A DNA stretch of 64,000 nucleotides from Candidatus Zhuqueibacterota bacterium (GTDB lineage Bacteria > Zhuqueibacterota > Zhuqueibacteria > Oceanimicrobiales > Oceanimicrobiaceae). Below the pieces are notes generated by a model. It saw only the letters and a program-made list of their open reading frames with translations. It was not told the origin of the DNA and did not search any database. Where the stretch lies: contig JAJDAG010000086.1 in assembly GCA_029262005.1 (NCBI GenBank), positions 94,344 through 158,343 of the forward strand. The letters run 5' to 3'. Shown in pieces: positions 48,076 through 57,980 of this stretch. Positions within the stretch are counted from its first letter, which is position 1. The number at the start of each line of letters is the position of its first letter. The translations under genes were made by a program, and so were the position numbers.

Positions 48076-50151
48076 TCAGCGATAAGTCCGGTTGGCAAGC
48101 CAGGTCTCACCCACGAGCAGCAAAATCCCCAGCAAAATCCCCAAACGCCACAATTTCTGAGCACGTTCCTGCTGCTCGCCCAGTTGGCCGGTTACCAGAG
48201 AGGCCTCTTGCACCGGGCCTTTGGTAACATCCGCCACTCTTGCCTCTAATTTATCGGGTGTCTCTGCATGTAAGTCAGATTCATCCGGATTGAGATTAAC
48301 TGCAAAATAGGCAACCGGCTTCTTGCGAGCGTTAGAAAATACTTCATAAATACCGGGCGCGTCTGTGCGCTGAAAATAATCGTTTTCTACCGAAATCCGC
48401 TCACCTGACGGTGTTTGAATGACTATGGCACGCTCTTTCTCAGGCCTTTTGAAATAGCTGCGCAGCGCAACCGGATGCCCGACTAAAAAGGCGTCCTGAC
48501 CTTTTGTTTCAGCGGCTACATAATTCAATGTTTGGTAAAGCAGAGGCAAATACATTGCTTTGACGGGCAAGTTATTCCACTCACTATCAATGGAAGAAGT
48601 AAGCAGAATCACTTTGCCCGCGCCAATTTTTCTCTCCAAAATTGCCGGGCTGCCATCGTCAAATGAAGCAAGAACCGCCTCAGGGCCCCCCGGTGTTACG
48701 TGAAAATACTGATAAAATTCAGCGATGCCGGGATCTCCCTGACCAGGTTCAGCAAACGGTTTGAAAATGGGGTGCAGAAAGTCAACTTCAGCGAGAATAA
48801 CGCTGTTGTCTCGGTCAACGGAATTAAAGGCGCGATTGTTTAATCGTGCCGGAGAGATGTTAGAAAACAAGCTGTTAAAAATGTTCGGGGCGACCTGGTC
48901 GCCAAGCGCGATGATCAAACCACCACCGCCGCGAACATAATAAGACAAACGTTCAACCTGACTGCGACTGAGCTCCTTTACATTGGCCAGGACCACTGCG
49001 CGATAGGCACGCAGATCCATTTTCGGCAAATTAGAAGCGCGTCCTTCAACCAGCGTAAACCGTGCGACTTTCGGCAAATTAATAGCCTGTGCGAAAAAAA
49101 ATAGTTCATCGCGGGGCTGGTCGCGATGCGGCTCACCATTGATGGCGAGTATTTCAGATTTTGACGTATTACGCAGCACAAAGAAGTAGCGATTGTCCGG
49201 GAGCATGGCATCATCCGCTAGTTCTAGCGCAACCGAGCCTCTCACGTACTTTCTCGGCAGCGAAACCTGAAGAAAGGTCACCACCATTTCATCGCCGGAA
49301 TTAATTTTCACCTGGCGCTGTGATTTTTTCTTGCCGTTTACTGTTAGAACGACTTTTGTTTGCTTGGCTTTATCTGAGAAATTTTCGACCCGGATAAGAA
49401 AATCACCTTTTCTAGCCGTCTGCCCGGCCCTGACAATACGAACATCCTGCACCGCCACATTGGGCTGCTCATTTTTTCCTACGCTAATGAAATCCACATC
49501 AATGCCCGTGCGGAGGTCCCAGTGCGGATTCAGGCTTTGCCAACCATTGGTTTGAAAATCGGAAATGAGATAGATCTGCTTCCTGGTCAAAGGCGATTCC
49601 ATCAAAATGGATTCGGCCAATTGCAAAGCCTGCATATAGTCTGTTGCCTCATAACTTGAGAGAATTCGCTCCGGTAGATGCCTGGCCAGTGTTGCAAAAT
49701 CCACCTCTGCTTCAGCCACCACTTTTGCTGTTTCAGCAAATTGCACAATCGTGGCGTGGTCATATTTGCGGCATGCCTGCAGCAAATCACTGGCTTTGTT
49801 CAGGGCTGCCGGCAAATTGTTGCCAACTTGCATGCTCAGTGAGTTGTCAATCAAAATCACTTTTGCTGTCGGTTCATCCCCCCAAAAAGCAGCGGTTTCC
49901 TGGTTTTCAAGAAAAGGACGGGCAAAAGCGAGCGCAAGCACTGCCAGAGCAACAATCCGCATGAGCAGCAAGAGAAACTGCTTCAGATTTTGTATTTTAA
50001 CTTTCTTATTGGGATCAACCTGAAGAAACCGCATGGCGGCAAACGGCAGTTTCACCGCCCGATTTCTTTTGATCAGGTGAATGATAACCGGCACCAATCC
50101 GGCAATCAAGCCCCAAAGAAACAAAGAATTTAAAAACGTAAGTCCGAACAT
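48076..50151 (-). CDS. BatA-like N-terminal domain / VWA membrane protein
   Basis: MFGLTFLNSLFLWGLIAGLVPVIIHLIKRNR BatA-type start; VILIDNSLSMQ MIDAS motif; GGGLIIALGDQVAPNIFN. Confidence 0.87.
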   Translation of the reverse strand: MFGLTFLNSLFLWGLIAGLVPVIIHLIKRNRAVKLPFAAMRFLQVDPNKKVKIQNLKQFLLLLMRIVALAVLALAFARPFLENQETAAFWGDEPTAKVILIDNSLSMQVGNNLPAALNKASDLLQACRKYDHATIVQFAETAKVVAEAEVDFATLARHLPERILSSYEATDYMQALQLAESILMESPLTRKQIYLISDFQTNGWQSLNPHWDLRTGIDVDFISVGKNEQPNVAVQDVRIVRAGQTARKGDFLIRVENFSDKAKQTKVVLTVNGKKKSQRQVKINSGDEMVVTFLQVSLPRKYVRGSVALELADDAMLPDNRYFFVLRNTSKSEILAINGEPHRDQPRDELFFFAQAINLPKVARFTLVEGRASNLPKMDLRAYRAVVLANVKELSRSQVERLSYYVRGGGGLIIALGDQVAPNIFNSLFSNISPARLNNRAFNSVDRDNSVILAEVDFLHPIFKPFAEPGQGDPGIAEFYQYFHVTPGGPEAVLASFDDGSPAILERKIGAGKVILLTSSIDSEWNNLPVKAMYLPLLYQTLNYVAAETKGQDAFLVGHPVALRSYFKRPEKERAIVIQTPSGERISVENDYFQRTDAPGIYEVFSNARKKPVAYFAVNLNPDESDLHAETPDKLEARVADVTKGPVQEASLVTGQLGEQQERAQKLWRLGILLGILLLVGETWLANRTYR

Positions 50152-50157
50152 CAGCGC

Positions 50158-51051
50158 TTACCCTTTGCCAGCACGATTCGTCAAATAGCTAAACAAGGCG
50201 AAATCCAACGGTTTGGAAGTATTGAGCAAGTGGTAATCAATCTGCAATTGCCCACAGCCCTTTTTAAATGCATCGATATGCGCATTCAGCCGTTTCATGT
50301 AAGTGTCCCGCACCATGGCTGGAATAGCCAGGTACTCCGCGGGACTCTCCATATCCATGAATCGTGTGGCGTTTTGAAACGGAAAATTGAGCTCAGTTTC
50401 ATCCATGACGTGAAAAACAACCAGGTCGTGTCCTTTAAAACGAATGTGCTGCAGGCCGTCAAGAACAGATTCCGGTTCATCCAGCAGATCGGAAATCAAA
50501 ATAATCAGGCCCTTCTTTTTAATGGTCTCTCCGATTTGATGCAGCGGCAGAGAAAGCTCTGTTTGCTCCACGGCTTCAATGGTTTCAAGGTGACGCAGGA
50601 TAGAAAATAAATGTCCGCGGCGGCTGCGAGCCGGGATAAATTCACGGATCTCGTTATCGAAAGTCAAGAGGCCGATGCCATCGCTTTGTCGAACCGCAAG
50701 ATAACTGAGGCTGGCCGCCAAATAGGAGGCATATTCCAGTTTGGAAATGCCCTCGCCGGCATATTTCATTGAAGCACTGGTATCGAGTAGAATGTGGCAA
50801 TTGAGATTGGTTTCCTCCTCAAATTCCTTGAGAAAAAAACGATCCGAGCGTGCGAAAACTTTCCAGTCAATGAAGCGAATATCATCACCCGGCGTGTACT
50901 CGCGATATTCGGCAAACTCCACACTGAATCCGCGATATGGACTGCGATGTAACCCAAAGATAAAGCCCTCCACTACTGTGCGGGCGCGCAGCTCCATTCC
51001 GGATATTTTCGAAAGAATTTTTGGCTCAAGAAATCTTAAGGTATTTGCCAC
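50158..51051 (-). CDS. DUF58 domain protein
   Basis: GLHRSPYRGFSVEFAEYREYTPGDDIRFIDWKVFARSDRFFLKEFEEETNLNCHILLDTSASM. Confidence 0.95.
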   Translation of the reverse strand: MANTLRFLEPKILSKISGMELRARTVVEGFIFGLHRSPYRGFSVEFAEYREYTPGDDIRFIDWKVFARSDRFFLKEFEEETNLNCHILLDTSASMKYAGEGISKLEYASYLAASLSYLAVRQSDGIGLLTFDNEIREFIPARSRRGHLFSILRHLETIEAVEQTELSLPLHQIGETIKKKGLIILISDLLDEPESVLDGLQHIRFKGHDLVVFHVMDETELNFPFQNATRFMDMESPAEYLAIPAMVRDTYMKRLNAHIDAFKKGCGQLQIDYHLLNTSKPLDFALFSYLTNRAGKG

Positions 51052-51124
51052 TGTTTCGCCTTATTTCCCATGTTTGAAAATTTGCTCCCGATTTATCTCT
51101 GTCAATCTATATTTTCAAGTGCAT

Positions 51125-52153
51125 TTATAAACCTGATTTGGGCTCCGGCACCACTTCAAGCAGGCGCCGGACGATATCCTCTGAGGTTACTTTTTCTGAT
51201 TCAGCGTAAAAATTAGTCAAGATTCGATGGCGCAAAACCGGCAACGCCAACGTTTTAATGTCATCAACTGCCACGTTGTACCGGCCTTGCATAATGGCCC
51301 GTGCCTTGGCGCCCAGAATGAGATTTTGTGAGGCCCGCAGACCTGCTCCCCAGCTAACCCAGTTTTTCACAAAGTCGGGGGCGTTGTGCGTTGTCGGTCT
51401 ACTCGCAGCCACAAGCCGAACCGCATATTGTGCCACCTGTTCCGCAAGAGGTACTTTCCGCACAACCTCTTGAAACGCAATGACTTCCGGGCCGGTCACC
51501 ACGCGCCGCAGTTGTGGAGTATAATTCGAAGTAGTTGCTGTCACCACCTGGACTTCATCCTCTTCTTTGAGATAATCAACAACAATATTAAACATGAAAC
51601 GATCCAATTGTGCCTCAGGCAAAGGGTAGGTTCCCTCCAGCTCAATTGGGTTTTGTGTGGCAAGAACAAAAAACGGTTCATCAAGTTCATAGGTTTTACC
51701 GCCTGCCGTAACCTGGTGTTCCTGCATGGCTTCCAGCAGCGCCGCCTGCGTTTTCGGTGGCGTTCGGTTGATTTCATCTGCCAGAACAATGTTAGCGAAG
51801 ACCGGCCCTTTTACAAATTGAAATTGCCGTCGCCCGGTTGTTCTATCCTCTTCAATAACATCCGTGCCAACAATGTCCGAAGGCATCAAGTCCGGTGTAA
51901 ACTGAATCCGCTTAAACTTCAAATCGAGAATCTGGGCAATTGTGCGAATAAGCAATGTCTTTGCCAGACCGGGCACACCCGTTATCAAACAATGGCCGCC
52001 GGTGAACAGCGCCAGCAGCACATGCTCAATGACTTTGTCCTGGCCAACAATTACTTTTCTCAATTCATCACGAATTCGCCGGCTGCCTTCCCTGAGTTTT
52101 TCAGCGTAAATCAGGTCATCTGTTTCTTTATTTTGAGAGATAGTTTCGAACAT
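51125..52153 (-). CDS. MoxR-family AAA+ ATPase
   Basis: GGHCLITGVPGLAKTLLIRTIAQ, FVKGPVFANIVLADEINRTPPKTQAALLEAMQE, TQNPIELEGTYPLPEAQLDRFM. Confidence 0.97.
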   Translation of the reverse strand: MFETISQNKETDDLIYAEKLREGSRRIRDELRKVIVGQDKVIEHVLLALFTGGHCLITGVPGLAKTLLIRTIAQILDLKFKRIQFTPDLMPSDIVGTDVIEEDRTTGRRQFQFVKGPVFANIVLADEINRTPPKTQAALLEAMQEHQVTAGGKTYELDEPFFVLATQNPIELEGTYPLPEAQLDRFMFNIVVDYLKEEDEVQVVTATTSNYTPQLRRVVTGPEVIAFQEVVRKVPLAEQVAQYAVRLVAASRPTTHNAPDFVKNWVSWGAGLRASQNLILGAKARAIMQGRYNVAVDDIKTLALPVLRHRILTNFYAESEKVTSEDIVRRLLEVVPEPKSGL

Positions 52154-52384
52154 TTCAACTCCTTGTCAAGGGTAAAATCTGAATATTATAAAGCAGTGGT
52201 TCGACGAAATAATTAACCTTGGCTATTCATGAACTTTTGTAAAACAGTCACTTTTCAGGTATGGTAAGCTTTGGAGTGCTAAATTTTAGTTTTGCTTTGC
52301 ATAGACAAAAATCGCAACGCGAAAGTGTGGTACTCCAATATTATTGGCTGAAAATAGTTACTACAACATGGGCAATCGCTGCGG

Positions 52385-53158
52385 CTAATGCGTCAGAGCA
52401 TAAATCACAAAATTAATGCCCAGGCGGTAAGCCTCAGCGGAATACTCCGGCGGATAACGCGGATCATAAGTATGTTCCCAGGCATCGCCCATATCCATAT
52501 TCCGAATCACTAAAACCATCAACCGACCAGCATCATCAAACATTCCCATGCAACGTTGATTGATGCCACCTTTTTCATGAGTGCGCCCGTTGAGCCAGGA
52601 GCCCAAGCCTGGAATTTGCGTTAAATTTTCAAAATCATAAAAACAATGAAAAACAGGATGCTCAAGCGGGATATCGACGATGTGGCGTTCCGGAAAAACC
52701 TTGCGCATCTGTTCGATAAAATTTTGCCATTCAAACGGACCGTGGAAATCATCCACCATGAGGAAGCCGCCACGGTTGAGCCACTCCTTCAGACTGTCTG
52801 CTTCAAGCTGTGACAGCTCCATAAAACCGACTTCAACGATGTAGGCAAATGGATAGCGATAAAATTCAAGATCCGTTAAAGACAGCGAAACCGCTTTGTC
52901 CGCAACATTGAGCGTGGTCCAGTTTTCCAGACCACGCATGAAATTTTCTTCGGCAGTGGGATAGTCAACCGTCCAGCTTTCCCAACGTGGGCCAAAGTAA
53001 TTTCGTGTGCGGAAATTGACGCCGCCCGACTTATAGCGAACTCGCAGAAATGTAAATTCATCGCCGCTGTTTCCCAGAGCACTCTCAGGTTCGGCCAAAG
53101 GTAAAGCTCCGAGCAAAATCAGGTTAAAAAAAACAATGAATCCCTTCATTATTACCAC
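52385..53158 (-). CDS. DUF4159 protein (paralog 1)
   Basis: GGFLMVDDFHGPFEWQNF, HPVFHCFYDF, YRLGINFVIYALTH; signal peptide. Confidence 0.85.
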   Translation of the reverse strand: MVIMKGFIVFFNLILLGALPLAEPESALGNSGDEFTFLRVRYKSGGVNFRTRNYFGPRWESWTVDYPTAEENFMRGLENWTTLNVADKAVSLSLTDLEFYRYPFAYIVEVGFMELSQLEADSLKEWLNRGGFLMVDDFHGPFEWQNFIEQMRKVFPERHIVDIPLEHPVFHCFYDFENLTQIPGLGSWLNGRTHEKGGINQRCMGMFDDAGRLMVLVIRNMDMGDAWEHTYDPRYPPEYSAEAYRLGINFVIYALTH

Positions 53159-53914
53159 TTAATGACTGTAGGAATAGATCAAATAGTTAATGCCAAGTTT
53201 GTAGGATCTCGTTGAAAAATTCGGTACTTCTTCCGGCATTTCCCAGCCATCACCGACATCGTTATTAAAATTTACCAGCACCATCATGCGGCCCTGCTCA
53301 TCGAAAATACCGTAATATTGCGGCAACACACCTTCCAGGAAAGGCGTTGGCGCATGCACATCATTCAAGTCGAAAAAGCAATGAAAAATCGGATGACTTT
53401 CGGGCAACCTGCGTATTTTAGCATTGGGTAGTACTTTTCGGATTTCACTCATCCAGGTGCGCCATTCCATGAACCAGCGAAAATCATCAACCATTAGAAA
53501 CCCGCCCCTGAGCAGGTATTTGCGTAAATTCTCAACCTCCGCATCCGCCAGAGTCAGATAGCCAATTTCGCAAGCATAAATAAAAGGATACCTGAAAATT
53601 TTTTCGTCAGCAAAAGAGAGAACTTGGTGTTTTTCAGAAACTTTAATATTCGTGCCGGCCTTCAAAGCAACATACAAATTTTCCTCTGCCACAGGATAGT
53701 CATGCGCCCAAAGTTCAACAGGCGTTGAAAAGTCATAACCGTGACGCTGACCGTTGTCCGTCCAACGAATTCGGATGAACTCAAACTCATCGCCGGGGTA
53801 CTCCTGAGCCTGGCCCAAACCGCTTGTGCCCAGAACTAAAAATAAAATTAATAGTGGATGTCGCTTCGTCAACATAGATTTGCCTGAATAATTTCCCGGG
53901 CCGCTGTCCGCCAT
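53159..53914 (-). CDS. DUF4159 protein (paralog 2)
   Basis: GGFLMVDDFRWFMEWRTW, HPIFHCFFDL, YKLGINYLIYSYSH; collinear with paralog 1. Confidence 0.85.
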   Translation of the reverse strand: MADSGPGNYSGKSMLTKRHPLLILFLVLGTSGLGQAQEYPGDEFEFIRIRWTDNGQRHGYDFSTPVELWAHDYPVAEENLYVALKAGTNIKVSEKHQVLSFADEKIFRYPFIYACEIGYLTLADAEVENLRKYLLRGGFLMVDDFRWFMEWRTWMSEIRKVLPNAKIRRLPESHPIFHCFFDLNDVHAPTPFLEGVLPQYYGIFDEQGRMMVLVNFNNDVGDGWEMPEEVPNFSTRSYKLGINYLIYSYSH

Positions 53915-54149
53915 GCCTCTGCGTGTGCCTTTTGCTTTTGTTCCAGCTATCCGAATTGAGTTATAATGCCTTATTGTGATTTACTTGATGAAAATAATGC
54001 ACAGTCCGAGCATGCAGTTAGAGTATCCTGTCGGTCTGGTTAATCCTGTAAAAAAGAATTTTTCACCCACAGAAAACGATATAGAGCCTGAGTTTTGCTT
54101 CCGATTTCATTCCCCAAAAATGCAATGATTTAGAAAGTCTGCCAACGAC

Positions 54150-56801
54150 CTAGTCGATGGTCGCAAGCAAAATCTCCTGGGCACGCTCAAAACCAGGCGC
54201 GATTTCCAGGGCAGACAAAGCATTCTTTTTCGCTTCTGACTTTTTCCCAGCCAACAAATAAGCAGCAGCCAGGTCGCAGTAGGCACCGGCCATATCCTGC
54301 GGCTTTGTGAAAAGGTTCATTTGCAACTCGCTGATGGCTGCTGCGGTCAGTTTGTTGGCAAGATAGGCTTTGGCCAATTTCTGGTGAACTGCCGATTCAA
54401 ACGGGTTGATGTAAGTTATTTTGCGTAAGGCCGCTATGGCGGTTTTATAGTCTTTGTGCTGCATGCTCAAATCCGCCAGCCTGTGCAGAGTACCGGCATC
54501 TTTGGCGCTCAAAGCAGTCAATTGCCGTAATTCTTGAATTGCCTTGTCCGTGGCCCCTTGCTGCATATAAATCTCAGACAGTGCCTTATACGGATTCTCT
54601 TTATCAACAAAAGCAGGAAACAATGTTTTCGCCTTTTGAAGATAGATGATTGCCTGCTCAAAGTCGCCTTTATTTTTCCAATACATGCCAAATCGAAAAT
54701 TCAGGAATGGATTATTCGGATTGGTTTTGATTTTCCTGGTCAGCTTTTTTGAAACAACTTCAGAATTACCGGTGAAGTCCTGCGGGTCATAAGCATAATC
54801 GACTTGCCCAAGCCGGTATTTTTGCTTGACGAATTTATGAAACTCCCGATCGAATTGTTCGAGGTTTTTGCCAAATACTTGCTTAACGACTTCTGCGGTT
54901 TTTTCTCCATTTTTAAACAGTGGGAACATTTTTACAAGTTTTTCACGCCCATGCTTGCTGACAATAAACTCGACAATGATTGAGGCCTGAAAGTAAGACA
55001 ACGACACTTGCCCCGGACTGGTAGGGCGACTAAATCCTGAATCCAGATCTTTTAACGGCAGCAGACGGTCATGCAAAAAAGCCATGACAAATGGCCAGTC
55101 AAGGTGCATTGCCCAGAACGGCTTCGCCCGTGTGGTTTCAAAAACCGCGATGCCCTCGGCCAGCCAGCGCGGAATGCGATTGCCGGTCAGACGCAAATGC
55201 GTTACATGAACCAGTTCGTGCCAGAGCGTTTCGCCCCAGACAAAACCGCCTTTGGCCCGGGCCCGGGGTGAATCCATGGCAACAACATTGCCAAAGCAGA
55301 TGCCGAGAAAATTCTGGGCCCCGGGGAGACCAAAACACCGCACGGCGAAATCATCGTGTGAGGGAAACACTTCAAGAATGATCTCCTCATCCGTAGAAAT
55401 GGGGTACAGCTTCATCAGTCGAGAAAAACTTTCATCAACCAGAGCAGTGGCATAAGGCGCCAAAATCGGCTCTTCTTCCTTGTGCAATTTAACCGTAATA
55501 TACTTGGTTTTATACGTTTTGTAATCAGGCAGTTCATCAAAAAGCGTCAGCAGATTGCCAACATATTTGTTGTAAGCATCTTTGGCGAAAGCACGTTCAA
55601 GTTGTTTTTTGGCCTCGGCTTCCCTGCCGAGACGGCTCAAACTGGTGCCAAGTCCAGCGTACGCCGGCCAATGCTCGGGATCCAACTTAATAGCTTTGCG
55701 GTAATACCCGGTTGACTCAGCAAACAAATAGTGTTTGCTCAACAGTTCTGCAAGCTGAAAATAGAGCTCTCCGTACTTTGGATTAATCGCCAAAACCCGT
55801 CTTTCTTCATTGTGAAATTTGAGGGTGTCACCAAGGAAGAAAAAAGTCACCGCCCTTAAGCTGAGCGAAGTTAACGAATTCGGATTCACAACCAGCGCTT
55901 TGTCAAGCCTGGTGATGACCTCGCTATAATTCCCGTGCGCCAGGTCAAGTTCGGCCAGATAATCGAGAGCGGGCACAAAATTGGGGTTTACCTTCAACGC
56001 CTTTTCAGCCGATGCCCTTTCGTAAGGGGTATTTCTTGAGGATTTAGCCAGGCCAAGCAGCGCTCCCACTGAATTAGGATTTATCTGTAAAGCATCTTCA
56101 AAAATACCCCTGGCATGCGCCGTATTGTATTTTGCCAACATCAATTCGCCCCACGGCACCAACCCTTGCCAGAACAACGTATCCACCTTGCCGGCCTCGA
56201 AATAAAGATTGTTGGCATCGGTAATACGGTTGAGATGAACACAGGCCTGAGCGATAAAACTCAATTGATTTGCAGAAAAATTGCGGTGAGTTTGATAATA
56301 AGAAATCAGACCCTGGAAGAACTTGCGAGCAGTCACTCTTTTCCCCAACAACCACTCTGTTTCACCCAGACCAAGCAGAGCTTCAAGGTAAAATGGCTGC
56401 ATGGTCAACACTTTTTCATATCGCGCGCGCGCAGCATCATATTGTCCCGTGACCTTGAAAACATTGGCAAGACAAGTTATTGCTTCAAATTGATTTGGTA
56501 ATTTTGTCAAAACCTGTTGGTAAACTACTTTGGCGCGATTGTACTCCCCTTTTTCAAACAACACACGCCCAAGGCCAATACTTGCTTTTACAAAATAGGT
56601 TTTATCCTTCGCAGCCGTTTCAAAAAGTTTAATTGCTTCGTCGTAAGCTCCCTTCCGAAAACGCCCTTGTGCTTGCTCAAAAGCGCTGCTTGCAGAACCT
56701 GCCGCAACGAACGACTCTGTTCCAAAAAATAAAATAAGTAGAACGAGGCACTGCTGCTTTCTCAATTTCGATCTCCGGTTCCAGTTTTTTATATAGAACA
56801 A
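54150..56801 (-). CDS. TPR-repeat protein with embedded MA-like zinc metallopeptidase domain
   Basis: Multiple TPR-like repeats at both ends; LWHELVHVTHLRLTGNRIPRWLAEGIAVFE (HExxH...E) in the middle; signal peptide. Confidence 0.85.
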   Translation of the reverse strand: MFYIKNWNRRSKLRKQQCLVLLILFFGTESFVAAGSASSAFEQAQGRFRKGAYDEAIKLFETAAKDKTYFVKASIGLGRVLFEKGEYNRAKVVYQQVLTKLPNQFEAITCLANVFKVTGQYDAARARYEKVLTMQPFYLEALLGLGETEWLLGKRVTARKFFQGLISYYQTHRNFSANQLSFIAQACVHLNRITDANNLYFEAGKVDTLFWQGLVPWGELMLAKYNTAHARGIFEDALQINPNSVGALLGLAKSSRNTPYERASAEKALKVNPNFVPALDYLAELDLAHGNYSEVITRLDKALVVNPNSLTSLSLRAVTFFFLGDTLKFHNEERRVLAINPKYGELYFQLAELLSKHYLFAESTGYYRKAIKLDPEHWPAYAGLGTSLSRLGREAEAKKQLERAFAKDAYNKYVGNLLTLFDELPDYKTYKTKYITVKLHKEEEPILAPYATALVDESFSRLMKLYPISTDEEIILEVFPSHDDFAVRCFGLPGAQNFLGICFGNVVAMDSPRARAKGGFVWGETLWHELVHVTHLRLTGNRIPRWLAEGIAVFETTRAKPFWAMHLDWPFVMAFLHDRLLPLKDLDSGFSRPTSPGQVSLSYFQASIIVEFIVSKHGREKLVKMFPLFKNGEKTAEVVKQVFGKNLEQFDREFHKFVKQKYRLGQVDYAYDPQDFTGNSEVVSKKLTRKIKTNPNNPFLNFRFGMYWKNKGDFEQAIIYLQKAKTLFPAFVDKENPYKALSEIYMQQGATDKAIQELRQLTALSAKDAGTLHRLADLSMQHKDYKTAIAALRKITYINPFESAVHQKLAKAYLANKLTAAAISELQMNLFTKPQDMAGAYCDLAAAYLLAGKKSEAKKNALSALEIAPGFERAQEILLATID

Positions 56802-57036
56802 GTCAATTTTCCGAATTAATTCCGTCCGTGATAATTGGTAAATATGCTAAAACGACACATCGCTCGGACAGCGAGGGGGAAAAACAGCATGAATTTATTG
56901 AATATACTGTACGCCCGCAAAGGAGGTTCCTGACTATCTCGTAAAATAATTGCAACTTACAAAGACAGTCGGGCGTCAAATCATTTGTACTTGCAAAACA
57001 CCACTCTGAGGAATACCCAAACAAGGAGGGTTTAAA

Positions 57037-57945
57037 ATGAACGGCTTAGCAAACCGCGCGACTTCCATATTGATTCTGGCACTTTTGTTATCGAGTTGTG
57101 GACGCTCAGGGCCACGTGCATACGAACGCGAACGCAACATACGCGAGGAAGGCTGGATTGGTGTTTATGCGCAGGATATTGACCGGGAAATGCAGCGATA
57201 TCTTGAATTAGAATCACGCCGGGGCGTTCTGATCAGCGAGGTCGTTGAAGACAGTCCGGCCAAATATGCCGGACTGCGCGAAGAGGATATCATTGTTGAA
57301 TTTGACAGCAGAGTCATCCGCAACACACGCGATTTGACCAAACTGGTTCAGAGAGCCCGGCCCGGGGAAAAAGTTCGTATAGAAATTTATCGCGATGGCG
57401 ACACTGAAAGTCTAACCGTTCGTGTGGAAGAAAAGCCGTCAAGATTTGGGGATGACCGGGGCAGCTCACCTCGAGTGCCGGAGAGACCCCAACCGCCACG
57501 ACCCGACAATCAACGCACCGGCCATGCCTGGCTCGGGGTGCAGACCGCCAACATGAACGAGGATCTTGCCAGCTATTTTGATGCAGGTCACAACGGTGGC
57601 GTGCTCATTCTGTCTATCGTTGAAGGCAGCCCGGCTGAAGATGCCGGTATCAGAGCCGGCGATGTGATTGTCAAAATTGACAATATCCGCATGCAAAGTG
57701 CTGAAGGGTTGAGTGATCTCCTGCGTGACATGGATGCAGGGGACCAGGTCAGAATCGAGATAATACGAAAACGCCGTACACGCACCGTAACTGCAGAGCT
57801 TGGGGCAGCAAAAAATTACCCCAATTTCCACCTCGATCCTGAAGATGTAGAAAGATGGAAAGAAAAACTCCGCGAGTGGAGAAATGGGCTACGAGAATGG
57901 AAAGATCGCTCTAAAAGCCAACGTGAGAGTGAATCTTTTAACTAA
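57037..57945 (+). CDS. Double-PDZ domain lipoprotein
   Basis: Lipobox LSSC; two PDZ cores (GVLISEVVEDSPAKYAGLREEDIIVEFDSRVI; GVLILSIVEGSPAEDAGIRAGDVIVKIDNIRM). Confidence 0.88.
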   Translation: MNGLANRATSILILALLLSSCGRSGPRAYERERNIREEGWIGVYAQDIDREMQRYLELESRRGVLISEVVEDSPAKYAGLREEDIIVEFDSRVIRNTRDLTKLVQRARPGEKVRIEIYRDGDTESLTVRVEEKPSRFGDDRGSSPRVPERPQPPRPDNQRTGHAWLGVQTANMNEDLASYFDAGHNGGVLILSIVEGSPAEDAGIRAGDVIVKIDNIRMQSAEGLSDLLRDMDAGDQVRIEIIRKRRTRTVTAELGAAKNYPNFHLDPEDVERWKEKLREWRNGLREWKDRSKSQRESESFN

Positions 57946-57980
57946 ATCCCCGCAGCATAGACAGCTCCAGGCTCAAAGCC

